From positions 1 to 64,000 of the forward strand of contig JAFGIL010000020.1 of assembly GCA_016929635.1 (NCBI GenBank): a stretch of DNA of 64,000 bases, given 5' to 3'. Positions 36,120-42,959 of the stretch are shown here, piece by piece. Position 1 is the stretch's first letter; the number at the start of each line of letters is the position of its first letter. The notes beneath the pieces are model-generated. The model worked only from the letters and a program-made list of their open reading frames with translations, made no database searches and was not told the origin of the DNA. The translations under genes and the position numbers were made by a program. The stretch is from Endomicrobiales bacterium (GTDB lineage: Bacteria > Elusimicrobiota > Endomicrobiia > Endomicrobiales > JAFGIL01).

Positions 36120-36887
36120 ATGAGTCTTTTATCCGTAAGAAACATAACAAAAACATTCCCCGTAGAAAGCGGTGTTTTAAGACGAAAAATAGGATTCATC
36201 AGGGCGCTTAACAACGTTTCGTTTTCCATTCATCCCGGAAGTGTCCTGGGAGTTGTTGGGGAATCCGGCAGCGGAAAGACTACGCTGGGTAAGGCTGTTT
36301 GCAGATTTTTTAAACTTGATTCCGGAAGAGTATTCATAGAAGACAGAAATATTGATTTGTATTCAAGGCTGGAACTATCAAGTAAAGTGCAAATGATTTT
36401 CCAGGACCCTTTCGCTTCGCTTAATCCGAAACTTACAATCGGGACAATAATTGAAGAAGCATCTGATGTAGAAGGTAAAAAGGAACGTGAGAAACTGATA
36501 AAGGATACTTTAGGAATGGTTGGTTTGCCTTCTAACATTCTTTTGAGCTATCCTCATCAGTTTTCAGGAGGCCAGCGTCAAAGGATTGCATTGGCCAGGG
36601 CATTGGTAAAAAAGCCGAAGATTGTCATTGCTGACGAACCCCTTTCATCTTTGGATATTTCTATTCAGAACCAGCTGCTTAATCTTTTTATGAAATTAAA
36701 AGAAAAGCATCTAGTTTCGTTTATTTTTATAAGCCATGATTTGGTTACAACAAGTAATTTAGCGGATTATTTGATAGTTATGAAAGATGGAGAAATCGTA
36801 GAAGAAGGCCCGACGGAAACGATAATATTGTTTCCTCAAAATTCATACACAAGAAATCTAATCTCGGCAGTTCCAGATATTAAATAA
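36120..36887 (+). CDS. dppF: Peptide ABC transporter ATPase, DppF type
   Basis: 255 residues: Walker A GESGSGKTTLG, signature FSGGQRQRIALARAL, Walker B IVIADEPLSSLDIS, H-loop SHDL. It is shorter than DppD because the C-terminal cysteine domain is absent. It probably pairs with DppD. It follows a 78-nt gap of short AT-rich repeats and is 9 nt from cca. Confidence 0.93.
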   Translation: MSLLSVRNITKTFPVESGVLRRKIGFIRALNNVSFSIHPGSVLGVVGESGSGKTTLGKAVCRFFKLDSGRVFIEDRNIDLYSRLELSSKVQMIFQDPFASLNPKLTIGTIIEEASDVEGKKEREKLIKDTLGMVGLPSNILLSYPHQFSGGQRQRIALARALVKKPKIVIADEPLSSLDISIQNQLLNLFMKLKEKHLVSFIFISHDLVTTSNLADYLIVMKDGEIVEEGPTETIILFPQNSYTRNLISAVPDIK

Positions 36888-36896
36888 GAGATAAAA

Positions 36897-38348
36897 ATGA
36901 ATACCACTACTAAAGAAATACTAAAAAAGATAAAAAAGGCATCCGATAATATAGATATTTATGTGGTAGGCGGATGGGTCAGGGATGCTCTTATCAAAAG
37001 GAAGAACAGGGATTTGGATATAGCAACTTCTATTAATCCGGGCCCATTAGCCAGGAAAATATCCAATGTTATAAAGGGAAGATTTGTTGAGCTGGATAAG
37101 AAAAATAAAATATATCGTGTCGTATTAAAAGGTGACAGGGATTTAGATTATATTGACGTGGCAAAGTTAAAAGGGCCGGATATATACACGGATTTAAAAA
37201 GGCGTGATTTTACGATAAATGCATTAGCTGTTTCCATAAGTAATGCTATTGATGAATACACCGTAATCGACCCTACAGGGGGTATTTATGATATTAAAAA
37301 TAAAGTTGTAAGGTCGACAAATACGGGTATTTTTAATGAAGATCCCTTAAGGCTGCTGCGCGCTTTCAGGATTGCATGTGAACTAAAATTTAATATTGAG
37401 CCGAAAACGAAGAAACTTATAAAAGTAAAATCAAAATTGATTAGAAAATCAGCTAATGAAAGAGTCAGAGATGAGATATTTAAAATATTGTCACAACCTA
37501 AATCGTTTGTTTGGATAAAAGAAATGGATAACGCAGGGCTTATGGATTGTATATTCCCGGAAATAATCAAAATGAAAAAGTCTGCAAGAAATTTCTATTA
37601 CCATCCGCAAGGACTTTGGCAGCATGCGATTGAAACTCTAACAAGCCTTGAGGAAATTCTGGATAATCTCAAAAAGCTGTTTCCAGGGTATGAACATAAG
37701 ATTTTAAACCATTTGAATCAGCCTTTATCGAATGGTATAACACGAATGAATTTGCTGAAATTTGTTGCGTTGATGCATGACATGGCAAAACCAGCTTGTG
37801 CAAAGAAGATAGGCAATAAAATGCGGTTTCTTGGACATGAAAAAAAGGGTTCGGAGATGATAAAAGTTGTATTAAAGGGATTAAGAATGAGTAACAAAGA
37901 TATTAAAATCGCTCAAACTTTAATTGGACATCACATGAGGCCGATAAATTTGGGTCAGTCTCCGGTTATAACTGACCGGGCAATCTTTAGGTTATTCAGG
38001 GATATTGAAGATAATCTTGTTGACCTTATGTTGCTGACCTTAGCTGATTGTTATTCTTACCGCCGGATAAAAGTGAGAAAAGTTGTTGAGCTTAAAAAAC
38101 AAAAAAAAGTGGTAGGAAAATTAATCACCCGGTATTTTGACGTAAAAGAAAAGATATCCCATCCTAAACTCCTGGATGGGCACGTGATAATGAAAAAGTT
38201 CAATATTAAGCCAAGTCCTTTGGTAGGGAAGTTGCTGGGCATTGTAAAAGAAGAACAATCTCTGGGAAAAATCAAAGATGTAAATGATGCCTTGACTCTT
38301 ATTAAGCGTAAGTTGACACGACTGAAAAAAAGGAATATAATGAATTAG
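36897..38348 (+). CDS. cca: CCA-adding enzyme / poly(A) polymerase family with HD domain
   Basis: Adds or repairs the 3' CCA of tRNAs. 483 residues: class II nucleotidyltransferase motif VVGGWVRDALIKRKNRDLDIAT (GG 25-26, RD 29-30, D39/D41), RRDFTINALA, the EDPLRLLRAFRIA region, then an HD domain (about 240-400, with MHDMAKP and IGHHMRP). Neither tRNA gene in the window encodes CCA, so such an enzyme is needed. trnG follows 91 nt downstream. Confidence 0.92.
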   Translation: MNTTTKEILKKIKKASDNIDIYVVGGWVRDALIKRKNRDLDIATSINPGPLARKISNVIKGRFVELDKKNKIYRVVLKGDRDLDYIDVAKLKGPDIYTDLKRRDFTINALAVSISNAIDEYTVIDPTGGIYDIKNKVVRSTNTGIFNEDPLRLLRAFRIACELKFNIEPKTKKLIKVKSKLIRKSANERVRDEIFKILSQPKSFVWIKEMDNAGLMDCIFPEIIKMKKSARNFYYHPQGLWQHAIETLTSLEEILDNLKKLFPGYEHKILNHLNQPLSNGITRMNLLKFVALMHDMAKPACAKKIGNKMRFLGHEKKGSEMIKVVLKGLRMSNKDIKIAQTLIGHHMRPINLGQSPVITDRAIFRLFRDIEDNLVDLMLLTLADCYSYRRIKVRKVVELKKQKKVVGKLITRYFDVKEKISHPKLLDGHVIMKKFNIKPSPLVGKLLGIVKEEQSLGKIKDVNDALTLIKRKLTRLKKRNIMN

Positions 38349-38363
38349 TCTTCAGCTGTCAGA

Positions 38364-38431
38364 CTTCAGTCATCAGCTACAGAAAAATCAAGAAATTTGC
38401 CATACTGATAGCTGAGAGCTGATGACTGAAG
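38364..38431 (+). terminator. Inverted repeat after cca
   Basis: CTTCAGTCATCAGCT (38364-38378) and AGCTGATGACTGAAG (38417-38431) are perfect 15-bp inverted copies with a 38-nt loop, followed by GCTTTTG. It may end the dpp-cca transcript or protect its 3' end. The U-run is short, so terminator activity is uncertain. Confidence 0.5.
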
Positions 38432-38439
38432 GCTTTTGT

Positions 38440-38510
38440 GCGGGCGTAGTTTAGTGGTAAAACACCAGCTTCCCAAGCTAGTGATGTGGGTTCGATTCCC
38501 ATCGCCCGCT
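38440..38510 (+). tRNA. trnG: tRNA-Gly (anticodon CCC)
   Basis: 71 nt. Acceptor stem GCGGGCG/CGCCCGC, D-loop with AGTGGTA, anticodon loop TTCCCAA (anticodon CCC), T-loop TTCGATT closed by GTGGG/CCCAT. Discriminator T, no encoded CCA. The last 17 nt plus 3 nt of flank are repeated at 38664-38683. Confidence 0.93.
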
Positions 38511-38683
38511 TATGATTAGAGTGATGCAGACAATTTAAATATGCATTGCTTATCCATAGAAAAGGATCAAATGGGAATCGAAGCCGACCCGAACGCCGAC
38601 GAAGAGGAGGATGAAGTGAGGGCGGCCGGCTTCGAAGGAGGAGCGTGAGCGACGGGTGAGAAGGATTCCCATCGCCCGCTTAT
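38494..38683. repeat. 20-nt direct repeat of the tRNA-Gly 3' end
   Basis: GATTCCCATCGCCCGCTTAT occurs at 38494-38513, inside the T-arm and acceptor stem of tRNA-Gly, and again at 38664-38683. This is how attL/attR sites look when an element inserts into a tRNA 3' end, but here only 150 nt lie between the copies and no integrase is present. Confidence 0.8.
38571..38672. mobile_element. Small GC-rich element with tRNA T-arm termini
   Basis: About 102 nt bounded by ATGGGAATC (38571-38579) and its inverse GATTCCCAT (38664-38672), both T-arm sequence. Inside, GAAGCCG and CGGCTTC form a second inverted pair. The segment is clearly GC-richer than its AT-rich surroundings. A 35-codon frame (38541-38648) crosses it, but nothing supports translation. 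It looks like a miniature palindromic element that carries or copies tRNA ends; origin unknown. Confidence 0.55.
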
Positions 38684-38693
38684 AAATTTAATT

Positions 38694-38699
38694 TATAAT
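38694..38699 (+). promoter_or_regulatory. -10 box for the HD-GYP-like gene
   Basis: TATAAT with an expected start point near 38706; the resulting 10-nt leader would hold the GAGGA at 38707-38711 just before the ATG at 38716. Confidence 0.45.
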
Positions 38700-38715
38700 A
38701 TTTTACGAGGAATAA

Positions 38716-39840
38716 ATGAGACTTTCAGATATACTAAAAAAATCTTCGAAAAAAACAGCACCTGAAAAGGAACAAAAAAAAGCTAAGGAAATCACACCTG
38801 AAGTAAAATCCGAAACCTCTGTATTCAAAAAAACCCCGGTTGATAGAAAGCCTGAAAAACCAAAGGTAGTAAGAAAAGAAGCTTCCGTTACAATTCCTGA
38901 GGCAGAAGAATGTTATGCAATGGCGATCCAGGAAATAAAAAATATAACAATAAGCAGGAATAAAGACCTTTTGAAAGATATTCAATGCGTGCCAAAACTG
39001 ATTAATTTAATTGAAAATAAAAATGAAGCATTGCTGATTCTGGCAGCAAAAGCGACCCCTGATATCTATCTTTATGGCCATTCGGTTAATACGTGTGTTT
39101 TATCAATCCTGACCGGGCATGATCTCGGTTTCAGCAAAAGCAAGCTGTTGAATCTGGGCTTGTTTTCTTTTTTGTATAATTCTGAGATGCTTGACAGATT
39201 AGGTATTACTTTAAGAAACGGAAAATTATCACAGGATGACCTAAATAAGATAAATAATCATTTGCCTCTGGATAGGGAAATCCTGAATAATATTCCGAAA
39301 CTCGCAGAAGGTATCAAAAATGTTATTAGTAATTTAGTAGTTGGATTAGGCAAGTATAAAGATAATAGCAATTACCCGGTTATTCTTGTAGATAACGATG
39401 ATATTGAGATGTTCAGCCAGATAATCTCAATCAGCAGTATTTACGAGACCCTTGTACATCCTTCAGATTACAATGACAAATTAATCCCACATGATGCAAT
39501 AAAAACAATTATAAATTATGCTAACGATTATTTTGATTCTTCCGTTATGAAAGCATTTGTTGATAGTATTTCTATATACCCTCCGGGCAGCTATATACGT
39601 CTAAACACAAATGAAACTGCCCGGGTAGTCGGAATTAACAAAGGGCTTCCCACAAGGCCCAAAGTGCACATCATTATAGACTCGGATAAAAACAAAGTAA
39701 CAAAGTTGAGGATAATTGATCTTTCAATGTCGCCGATGTTTTATATAAAAGAAGCAGTGGATGAAACAAAGATTGAGCTTCTTGACAAAAGACTGGCCTT
39801 GGAGCTTAAAGCCATGCGGTGGTGGGTGAAAGGAATTTAA
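38716..39840 (+). CDS. Degenerate HD-GYP-family protein
   Basis: 374 residues. The N-terminal 60 residues are Lys/Glu/Pro-rich and disordered. From about 65 on the sequence follows an HD-GYP domain: YLYGHSVNTCVLSILTGHDLGF matches the first helices, and IYPPGSYIRLNTNE the characteristic C-terminal part. The catalytic HDIGK is replaced by LYNSE and the GYP loop reads NYP with the preceding HH lost. It therefore should not hydrolyse c-di-GMP and may be a binding or scaffold protein. Upstream of the peptide cluster but separated by an inverted repeat. Confidence 0.8.
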   Translation: MRLSDILKKSSKKTAPEKEQKKAKEITPEVKSETSVFKKTPVDRKPEKPKVVRKEASVTIPEAEECYAMAIQEIKNITISRNKDLLKDIQCVPKLINLIENKNEALLILAAKATPDIYLYGHSVNTCVLSILTGHDLGFSKSKLLNLGLFSFLYNSEMLDRLGITLRNGKLSQDDLNKINNHLPLDREILNNIPKLAEGIKNVISNLVVGLGKYKDNSNYPVILVDNDDIEMFSQIISISSIYETLVHPSDYNDKLIPHDAIKTIINYANDYFDSSVMKAFVDSISIYPPGSYIRLNTNETARVVGINKGLPTRPKVHIIIDSDKNKVTKLRIIDLSMSPMFYIKEAVDETKIELLDKRLALELKAMRWWVKGI

Positions 39841-39841
39841 A

Positions 39842-39904
39842 AGTAGAGAGTAGAAATCCTGTTGAAATTAAGTATAAAATTATTCTATTCTCTGCTCTCT
39901 GCTT
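39842..39904 (+). terminator. Imperfect inverted repeat after the HD-GYP-like gene
   Basis: AAGTAGAGAGTAG near 39840 and CTGCTCTCTGCTT (39892-39904) pair at 11 of 13 positions around an AT-rich loop. Position after a stop codon and before the next start suggests a transcript end or processing hairpin; a following A-run rather than U-run argues against a classical terminator. Confidence 0.35.
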
Positions 39905-39907
39905 AAA

Positions 39908-40732
39908 ATGTATTTTTCTAATATCAAAATTGGCAACATCAAGATATCTTTTAATTGTCCCTCGAGAAGATGGCAGAAATTTATAAAAAAGAATTATCAC
40001 CCCTTTTTGGTTGCCAAATCATCCGCATATAAAGTTACCTTAAAATGCAATAAAAATCCCATACAAAATAAACTAAGTGTTACAAAAAGCATTAATAAAT
40101 GGATAATCAAAAGGGATGATTTTGTTTCTTTTACCACTTTTAATTTAAAAAATACTGATTTAGAGATTACTGAGAACAAATATTCTTTTGATTCGTGGTT
40201 AAGGATATATTTTACTTTGCTTGCATTGAAAAATAGAGGCATTTTAGTTCACGGAGCCGGTTATTTTCTATCATCTAGAGAGTATCCATCAAAAAATTCT
40301 GGAGTATATCTTTTTATAGGTCGTTCCGGAGCTGGAAAATCGTCACTAATTAAGATATTAGGAAGAGAATATGCATTAAGTGATGAGCTCGTTCATATTT
40401 ATGAAAAATCAGGCAGGATATTCGGGGCAAGCACCCCTTTTTGGGGTGAACTGAAGAAAGGTTGCGGAAAAGTATACCAAGGAAAGATAAAAAATATATT
40501 CTTATTAGAACACAGCAAAACAAATGCTATAAAAAGCTTGAGGTCAAACGAAGCTGTAAAGGGAATACTGAAGAATGTGCTTTTTTTTAGTAAGAATAAT
40601 AGAAACATCGAAAAGCTGCTTAATTTGTCTTCTAATATAACAAAAAAATTATCAATTTACGGGTTAGGGTTCAGGTTGGATGTAAAAAGAAAGGATTTAA
40701 TAGGGTTAATTAGTGAAAAATATGAAAATTAG
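39908..40732 (+). CDS. HPr-kinase-like P-loop protein of a peptide-maturation cluster
   Basis: 274 residues. The second half has a Walker A GRSGAGKSSLIK near residues 138-149 preceded by GILVHGAGYFL, the typical layout of HPr-kinase/ScmC-like proteins found beside PqqD and radical SAM genes. After the P-loop come LSDELVHIYEKSG and FWGELKKG. The N-terminal third shows no known domain. The substrate is unknown; in related clusters such kinases are suspected to act on the precursor peptide. No Shine-Dalgarno is visible. It overlaps the PqqD gene by 20 nt. Confidence 0.75.
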   Translation: MYFSNIKIGNIKISFNCPSRRWQKFIKKNYHPFLVAKSSAYKVTLKCNKNPIQNKLSVTKSINKWIIKRDDFVSFTTFNLKNTDLEITENKYSFDSWLRIYFTLLALKNRGILVHGAGYFLSSREYPSKNSGVYLFIGRSGAGKSSLIKILGREYALSDELVHIYEKSGRIFGASTPFWGELKKGCGKVYQGKIKNIFLLEHSKTNAIKSLRSNEAVKGILKNVLFFSKNNRNIEKLLNLSSNITKKLSIYGLGFRLDVKRKDLIGLISEKYEN

Positions 40733-40994
40733 AAGAACACCTCACGTGGCATATAGAATTATTTCAGGGCAGGCGTTTGTCGTTAATACAAAAAATTCCA
40801 CTTTACATGAATTGGACGAAGTGGGTACTTTTATCTGGAAATTAATAAAAGGCACAGGGGAATCATCAAAGATAGTAAACAAAGTTTACAAAAATTATGA
40901 AGTGGACCGCAAAAAAGCACAAGACGACGTTATGGAATTTTTAAGCCAGCTAAAAGAAAAAGGGCTTATTGATATTTGTAAAACTAGAAAGTAA
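40713..40994 (+). CDS. PqqD-like peptide-recognition protein
   Basis: 93 residues; a stand-alone RRE (RiPP recognition element). The pattern VVNTKNSTLHELDEVGTFIWKLIKG is the PqqD core, and the C-terminal helix has DVMEFLSQLKEKGLI. PqqD-type proteins bind the leader of a precursor peptide and present it to the radical SAM enzyme, here encoded 16 nt downstream. Start at 40713 or at the internal Met (40722). Confidence 0.88.
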   Translation: MKNMKIRRTPHVAYRIISGQAFVVNTKNSTLHELDEVGTFIWKLIKGTGESSKIVNKVYKNYEVDRKKAQDDVMEFLSQLKEKGLIDICKTRK

Positions 40995-41010
40995 AAAATT
41001 CTTTTAAAAA

Positions 41011-42048
41011 ATGAAACCTTCCCAGAAAATATTCAAGTTAACTGCCGAGGAAAACCTTCCTTTATTGTGTACGTTTGAGCTTACCCAAAGATGCAACCTT
41101 TCATGCAGGCATTGCTACATTGATTTCAAAAATAACAAAAAAATTATCGAGAAGGAATTAAAAACCGGGGAAATTAAAAATATTTTAAGACAGCTCGCAA
41201 ATGCAGGTGTTTTATATTTGGTTTTTACAGGAGGTGAACCTTTTTTACGCTCTGATTTACTGGAATTGTGTGATTATGCAAAAAAACTTAAATTTGATTT
41301 AAGGATCTTTACGAACGGAAATTTACTGACGGAAAATACAGTAAAAAAACTCTCATCATTAAATGTAAGCGGCGTGGAAATCAGTTTGTACGGGAGAAAA
41401 AAGACGCATGAGGAAATAACGAATAAAAAAGGCACGTTTTCCAGTACTATCAGCGCAATAAAGCTGTTAAAAAAGTATAAAATTCCCGTTACTGTTAAGT
41501 CTCCTATGATGAAAACAAATTTCAAGGATTTAGAATGGCTGCGGTTGACTTCCAGAAAATTAAAGGTGAAACTTCATATCGACCCGACGATTGCGCCTAA
41601 GAATAACGGGGATAAAAGCATATTAAACTACAGGATGAGTGAAAAGCAAATGAAAAAATTTTATATAAGCCAGAGAGATTCACTGCCTCTAATATTGTGC
41701 AATTCCAATCGCTCGGATGATAATTTATTCTGCAGTGCAGGTCATAATCTTCTGAGCATAAGTTCCGAAGGTATGGTATATCCATGCCTTCAGCTTCCCT
41801 TAAAGCTTGGCGATTTGCGGAAAACAAGATTCTCCAGAATATGGGACAGTAAAAACAAAGCACTTCAGAAGTATAGGAATATCAATTTTTCCGATCTTAA
41901 AAAATGTTATTCATGTAAACTTTCGTTGATTTGCCAAAGATGCCCGGGTTTGGCGTACCAGGAAGATGGGAATATATTTGGTCCATCCTCAATTGCCTGC
42001 AAAATAGCAAGAGTTATGCTTTCCTCTAAGAAACCTAAAAATGCTTAA
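41011..42048 (+). CDS. Radical SAM/SPASM peptide-modifying enzyme
   Basis: 345 residues. The radical SAM cluster motif is C28-x3-C32-x2-C35 (CNLSCRHC), followed by FTGGEPFLR. The C-terminal SPASM region has cysteines in ILCN, FCSAGHN, VYPC, CYSC, LICQRC and IACK, enough for two auxiliary Fe-S clusters. Such enzymes make thioether, C-C or other cross-links, or epimerise residues, in peptides. The position after PqqD and before a small Cys peptide makes it the likely main modifying enzyme of this locus. Confidence 0.92.
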   Translation: MKPSQKIFKLTAEENLPLLCTFELTQRCNLSCRHCYIDFKNNKKIIEKELKTGEIKNILRQLANAGVLYLVFTGGEPFLRSDLLELCDYAKKLKFDLRIFTNGNLLTENTVKKLSSLNVSGVEISLYGRKKTHEEITNKKGTFSSTISAIKLLKKYKIPVTVKSPMMKTNFKDLEWLRLTSRKLKVKLHIDPTIAPKNNGDKSILNYRMSEKQMKKFYISQRDSLPLILCNSNRSDDNLFCSAGHNLLSISSEGMVYPCLQLPLKLGDLRKTRFSRIWDSKNKALQKYRNINFSDLKKCYSCKLSLICQRCPGLAYQEDGNIFGPSSIACKIARVMLSSKKPKNA

Positions 42049-42122
42049 ATTATTAATCAATTTTAATAAATAATTAAGTACTTTATATTTTTTAAATTAT
42101 AGATATCTTAAAAAAACGCCCC

Positions 42123-42138
42123 TGTGACTAAAATCACA
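42123..42138. promoter_or_regulatory. CRP/FNR-family operator candidate
   Basis: TGTGACTAAAATCACA matches the consensus TGTGA-N6-TCACA perfectly. It lies about 150 nt upstream of the -35 box of the peptide gene, further than a usual class I activator site, so it could also mark an unseen promoter. No CRP-like gene is in the window. Confidence 0.55.
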
Positions 42139-42152
42139 TAAGCTGTTTTGCG

Positions 42153-42174
42153 TTATTTTTGGGTCCAAAAATAA
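42153..42174. promoter_or_regulatory. 22-nt perfect palindrome
   Basis: TTATTTTTGG-GT-CCAAAAATAA is an exact 10-bp inverted repeat with a 2-nt centre, 14 nt after the CRP-type site. It may be an operator for a dimeric regulator, or a terminator stem for the upstream radical SAM operon. Confidence 0.45.
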
Positions 42175-42290
42175 TTGGAAAACGAGAAGTGCGCTTTATG
42201 TTTACGACGATAAAATAAATCGGTAAAGTTTTCTTAAATTTAACCGGTTATTTGCAGGAAATTGCAGATATCTCAAAATCAAAAAGACAC

Positions 42291-42319
42291 TTGAAAAGCC
42301 TTAATTTTTCAGTTATAAT
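42291..42319 (+). promoter_or_regulatory. Strong promoter of the small Cys peptide gene
   Basis: TTGAAA (42291-42296), 17 nt, TATAAT (42314-42319); a second TATAAT overlaps at 42320-42325. The leader of about 30 nt contains GGAGGA (42345-42350). The peptide gene therefore seems to be transcribed on its own, and strongly. Confidence 0.7.
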
Positions 42320-42356
42320 TATAATGTAAAAACTAGTTGAATTTGGAGGAAATTAG

Positions 42357-42503
42357 ATGTTCAGAAGAGCGAGAAAACCTTACAAAAAACCGGAAATTAA
42401 ATCTGAAAAGATTATAGAAACAGCAGCCTTGGCATGCGGAAAATGCATAGCAGGAAACCCGATATTCATGATTGCGTGCCGTTTTAGGATCAGGCTTTCT
42501 TAG
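42357..42503 (+). CDS. Candidate RiPP precursor peptide, 48 residues, three Cys
   Basis: Begins MFRRARKPYKKPEIKSEKII and ends in a short core-like part with C27, C30 and C41: ALACGKC, then GNPIFMIAC and a basic tail. Start supported by GGAGGA 6 nt upstream of the ATG and a strong promoter. The charged, helical N-terminal half looks like a leader for the PqqD protein, and the Cys/Gly part like a core. It lies between the radical SAM gene and an S26 peptidase. The gene is too short for usual ORF calling. Function and modification are inferred from context only. Confidence 0.65.
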   Translation: MFRRARKPYKKPEIKSEKIIETAALACGKCIAGNPIFMIACRFRIRLS

Positions 42504-42602
42504 GTTTTCGCATTTCTTTGTTAGCCCCCCAAAAAATTTTCAACTAGTCATATTTATAAAAATTTCTAAAAAAAAATAAATTATTATTATAGACTTTTCA
42601 TT

Positions 42603-42953
42603 ATGAATCTATTATTTATTAAAACTATAGGTGGATCGATGAGGCCCACTATTAAAAGCGAACAGTTTGTTTGCGTGGAGAAAGTGTCTCCAGACGATAT
42701 TAAGGAAGGGGACATGATACTCTATAGAGCAGATGGGAAGCAGTTCATTCACAGGGTAGAGAAGAAGGAGAATGGTGTTTTTCGCATCGTTGACGATGCA
42801 GGGACAATAGGTATGGAACAAATATTGCAGGAAGAAATAATAGGCAGAGTGATTTCAGTATTTAATGGCCGTTTTGGATTGATTTATCAAAGGTTTTTAA
42901 GTTTTCTCTTTAAAGTGGCCAGGTGTCTCAAATATAAGATAATTAAACAATAA
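42603..42953 (+). CDS. S26/S24-type serine peptidase, Ser/His signal-peptidase-like
   Basis: 116 residues. Catalytic Ser12 in GGSMRPT; the general base position reads FIHRV (His50), as in SipW/archaeal-type signal peptidases, rather than the Lys of LepB. There is no N-terminal membrane anchor, though the C-terminal part (FLSFLFKVARCLKYKI) could be amphipathic. No Shine-Dalgarno; TATTAT at 42585-42590 gives a leader of about 6 nt. The giant exported protein starts 6 nt after its stop, which suggests coupled expression. It may process the small peptide, the giant protein, or both. Confidence 0.8.
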   Translation: MNLLFIKTIGGSMRPTIKSEQFVCVEKVSPDDIKEGDMILYRADGKQFIHRVEKKENGVFRIVDDAGTIGMEQILQEEIIGRVISVFNGRFGLIYQRFLSFLFKVARCLKYKIIKQ

Positions 42954-42959
42954 TAGACA

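Larger units (their letters stand above)
42049..42356. other. 308-nt regulatory gap before the small peptide gene
   Basis: No open frame of note. The gap is AT-rich and holds, in order, a CRP/FNR-type palindrome, a 22-nt palindrome, the small palindrome TAACCGGTTA (42241-42250) and a strong promoter, each given separately. This density of symmetrical sites is not seen elsewhere in the window. Confidence 0.7.

Noticed and set aside
38541-38648. 35-codon frame across the GC-rich element after tRNA-Gly
   Set aside because: No Shine-Dalgarno; the composition is explained by the palindromic GC-rich DNA, and it would end within the element.
38494-38683. Integrated prophage or genomic island at tRNA-Gly
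   Set aside because: Only 150 nt lie between the direct repeats and there is no integrase; the genes on both sides are ordinary chromosomal ones.
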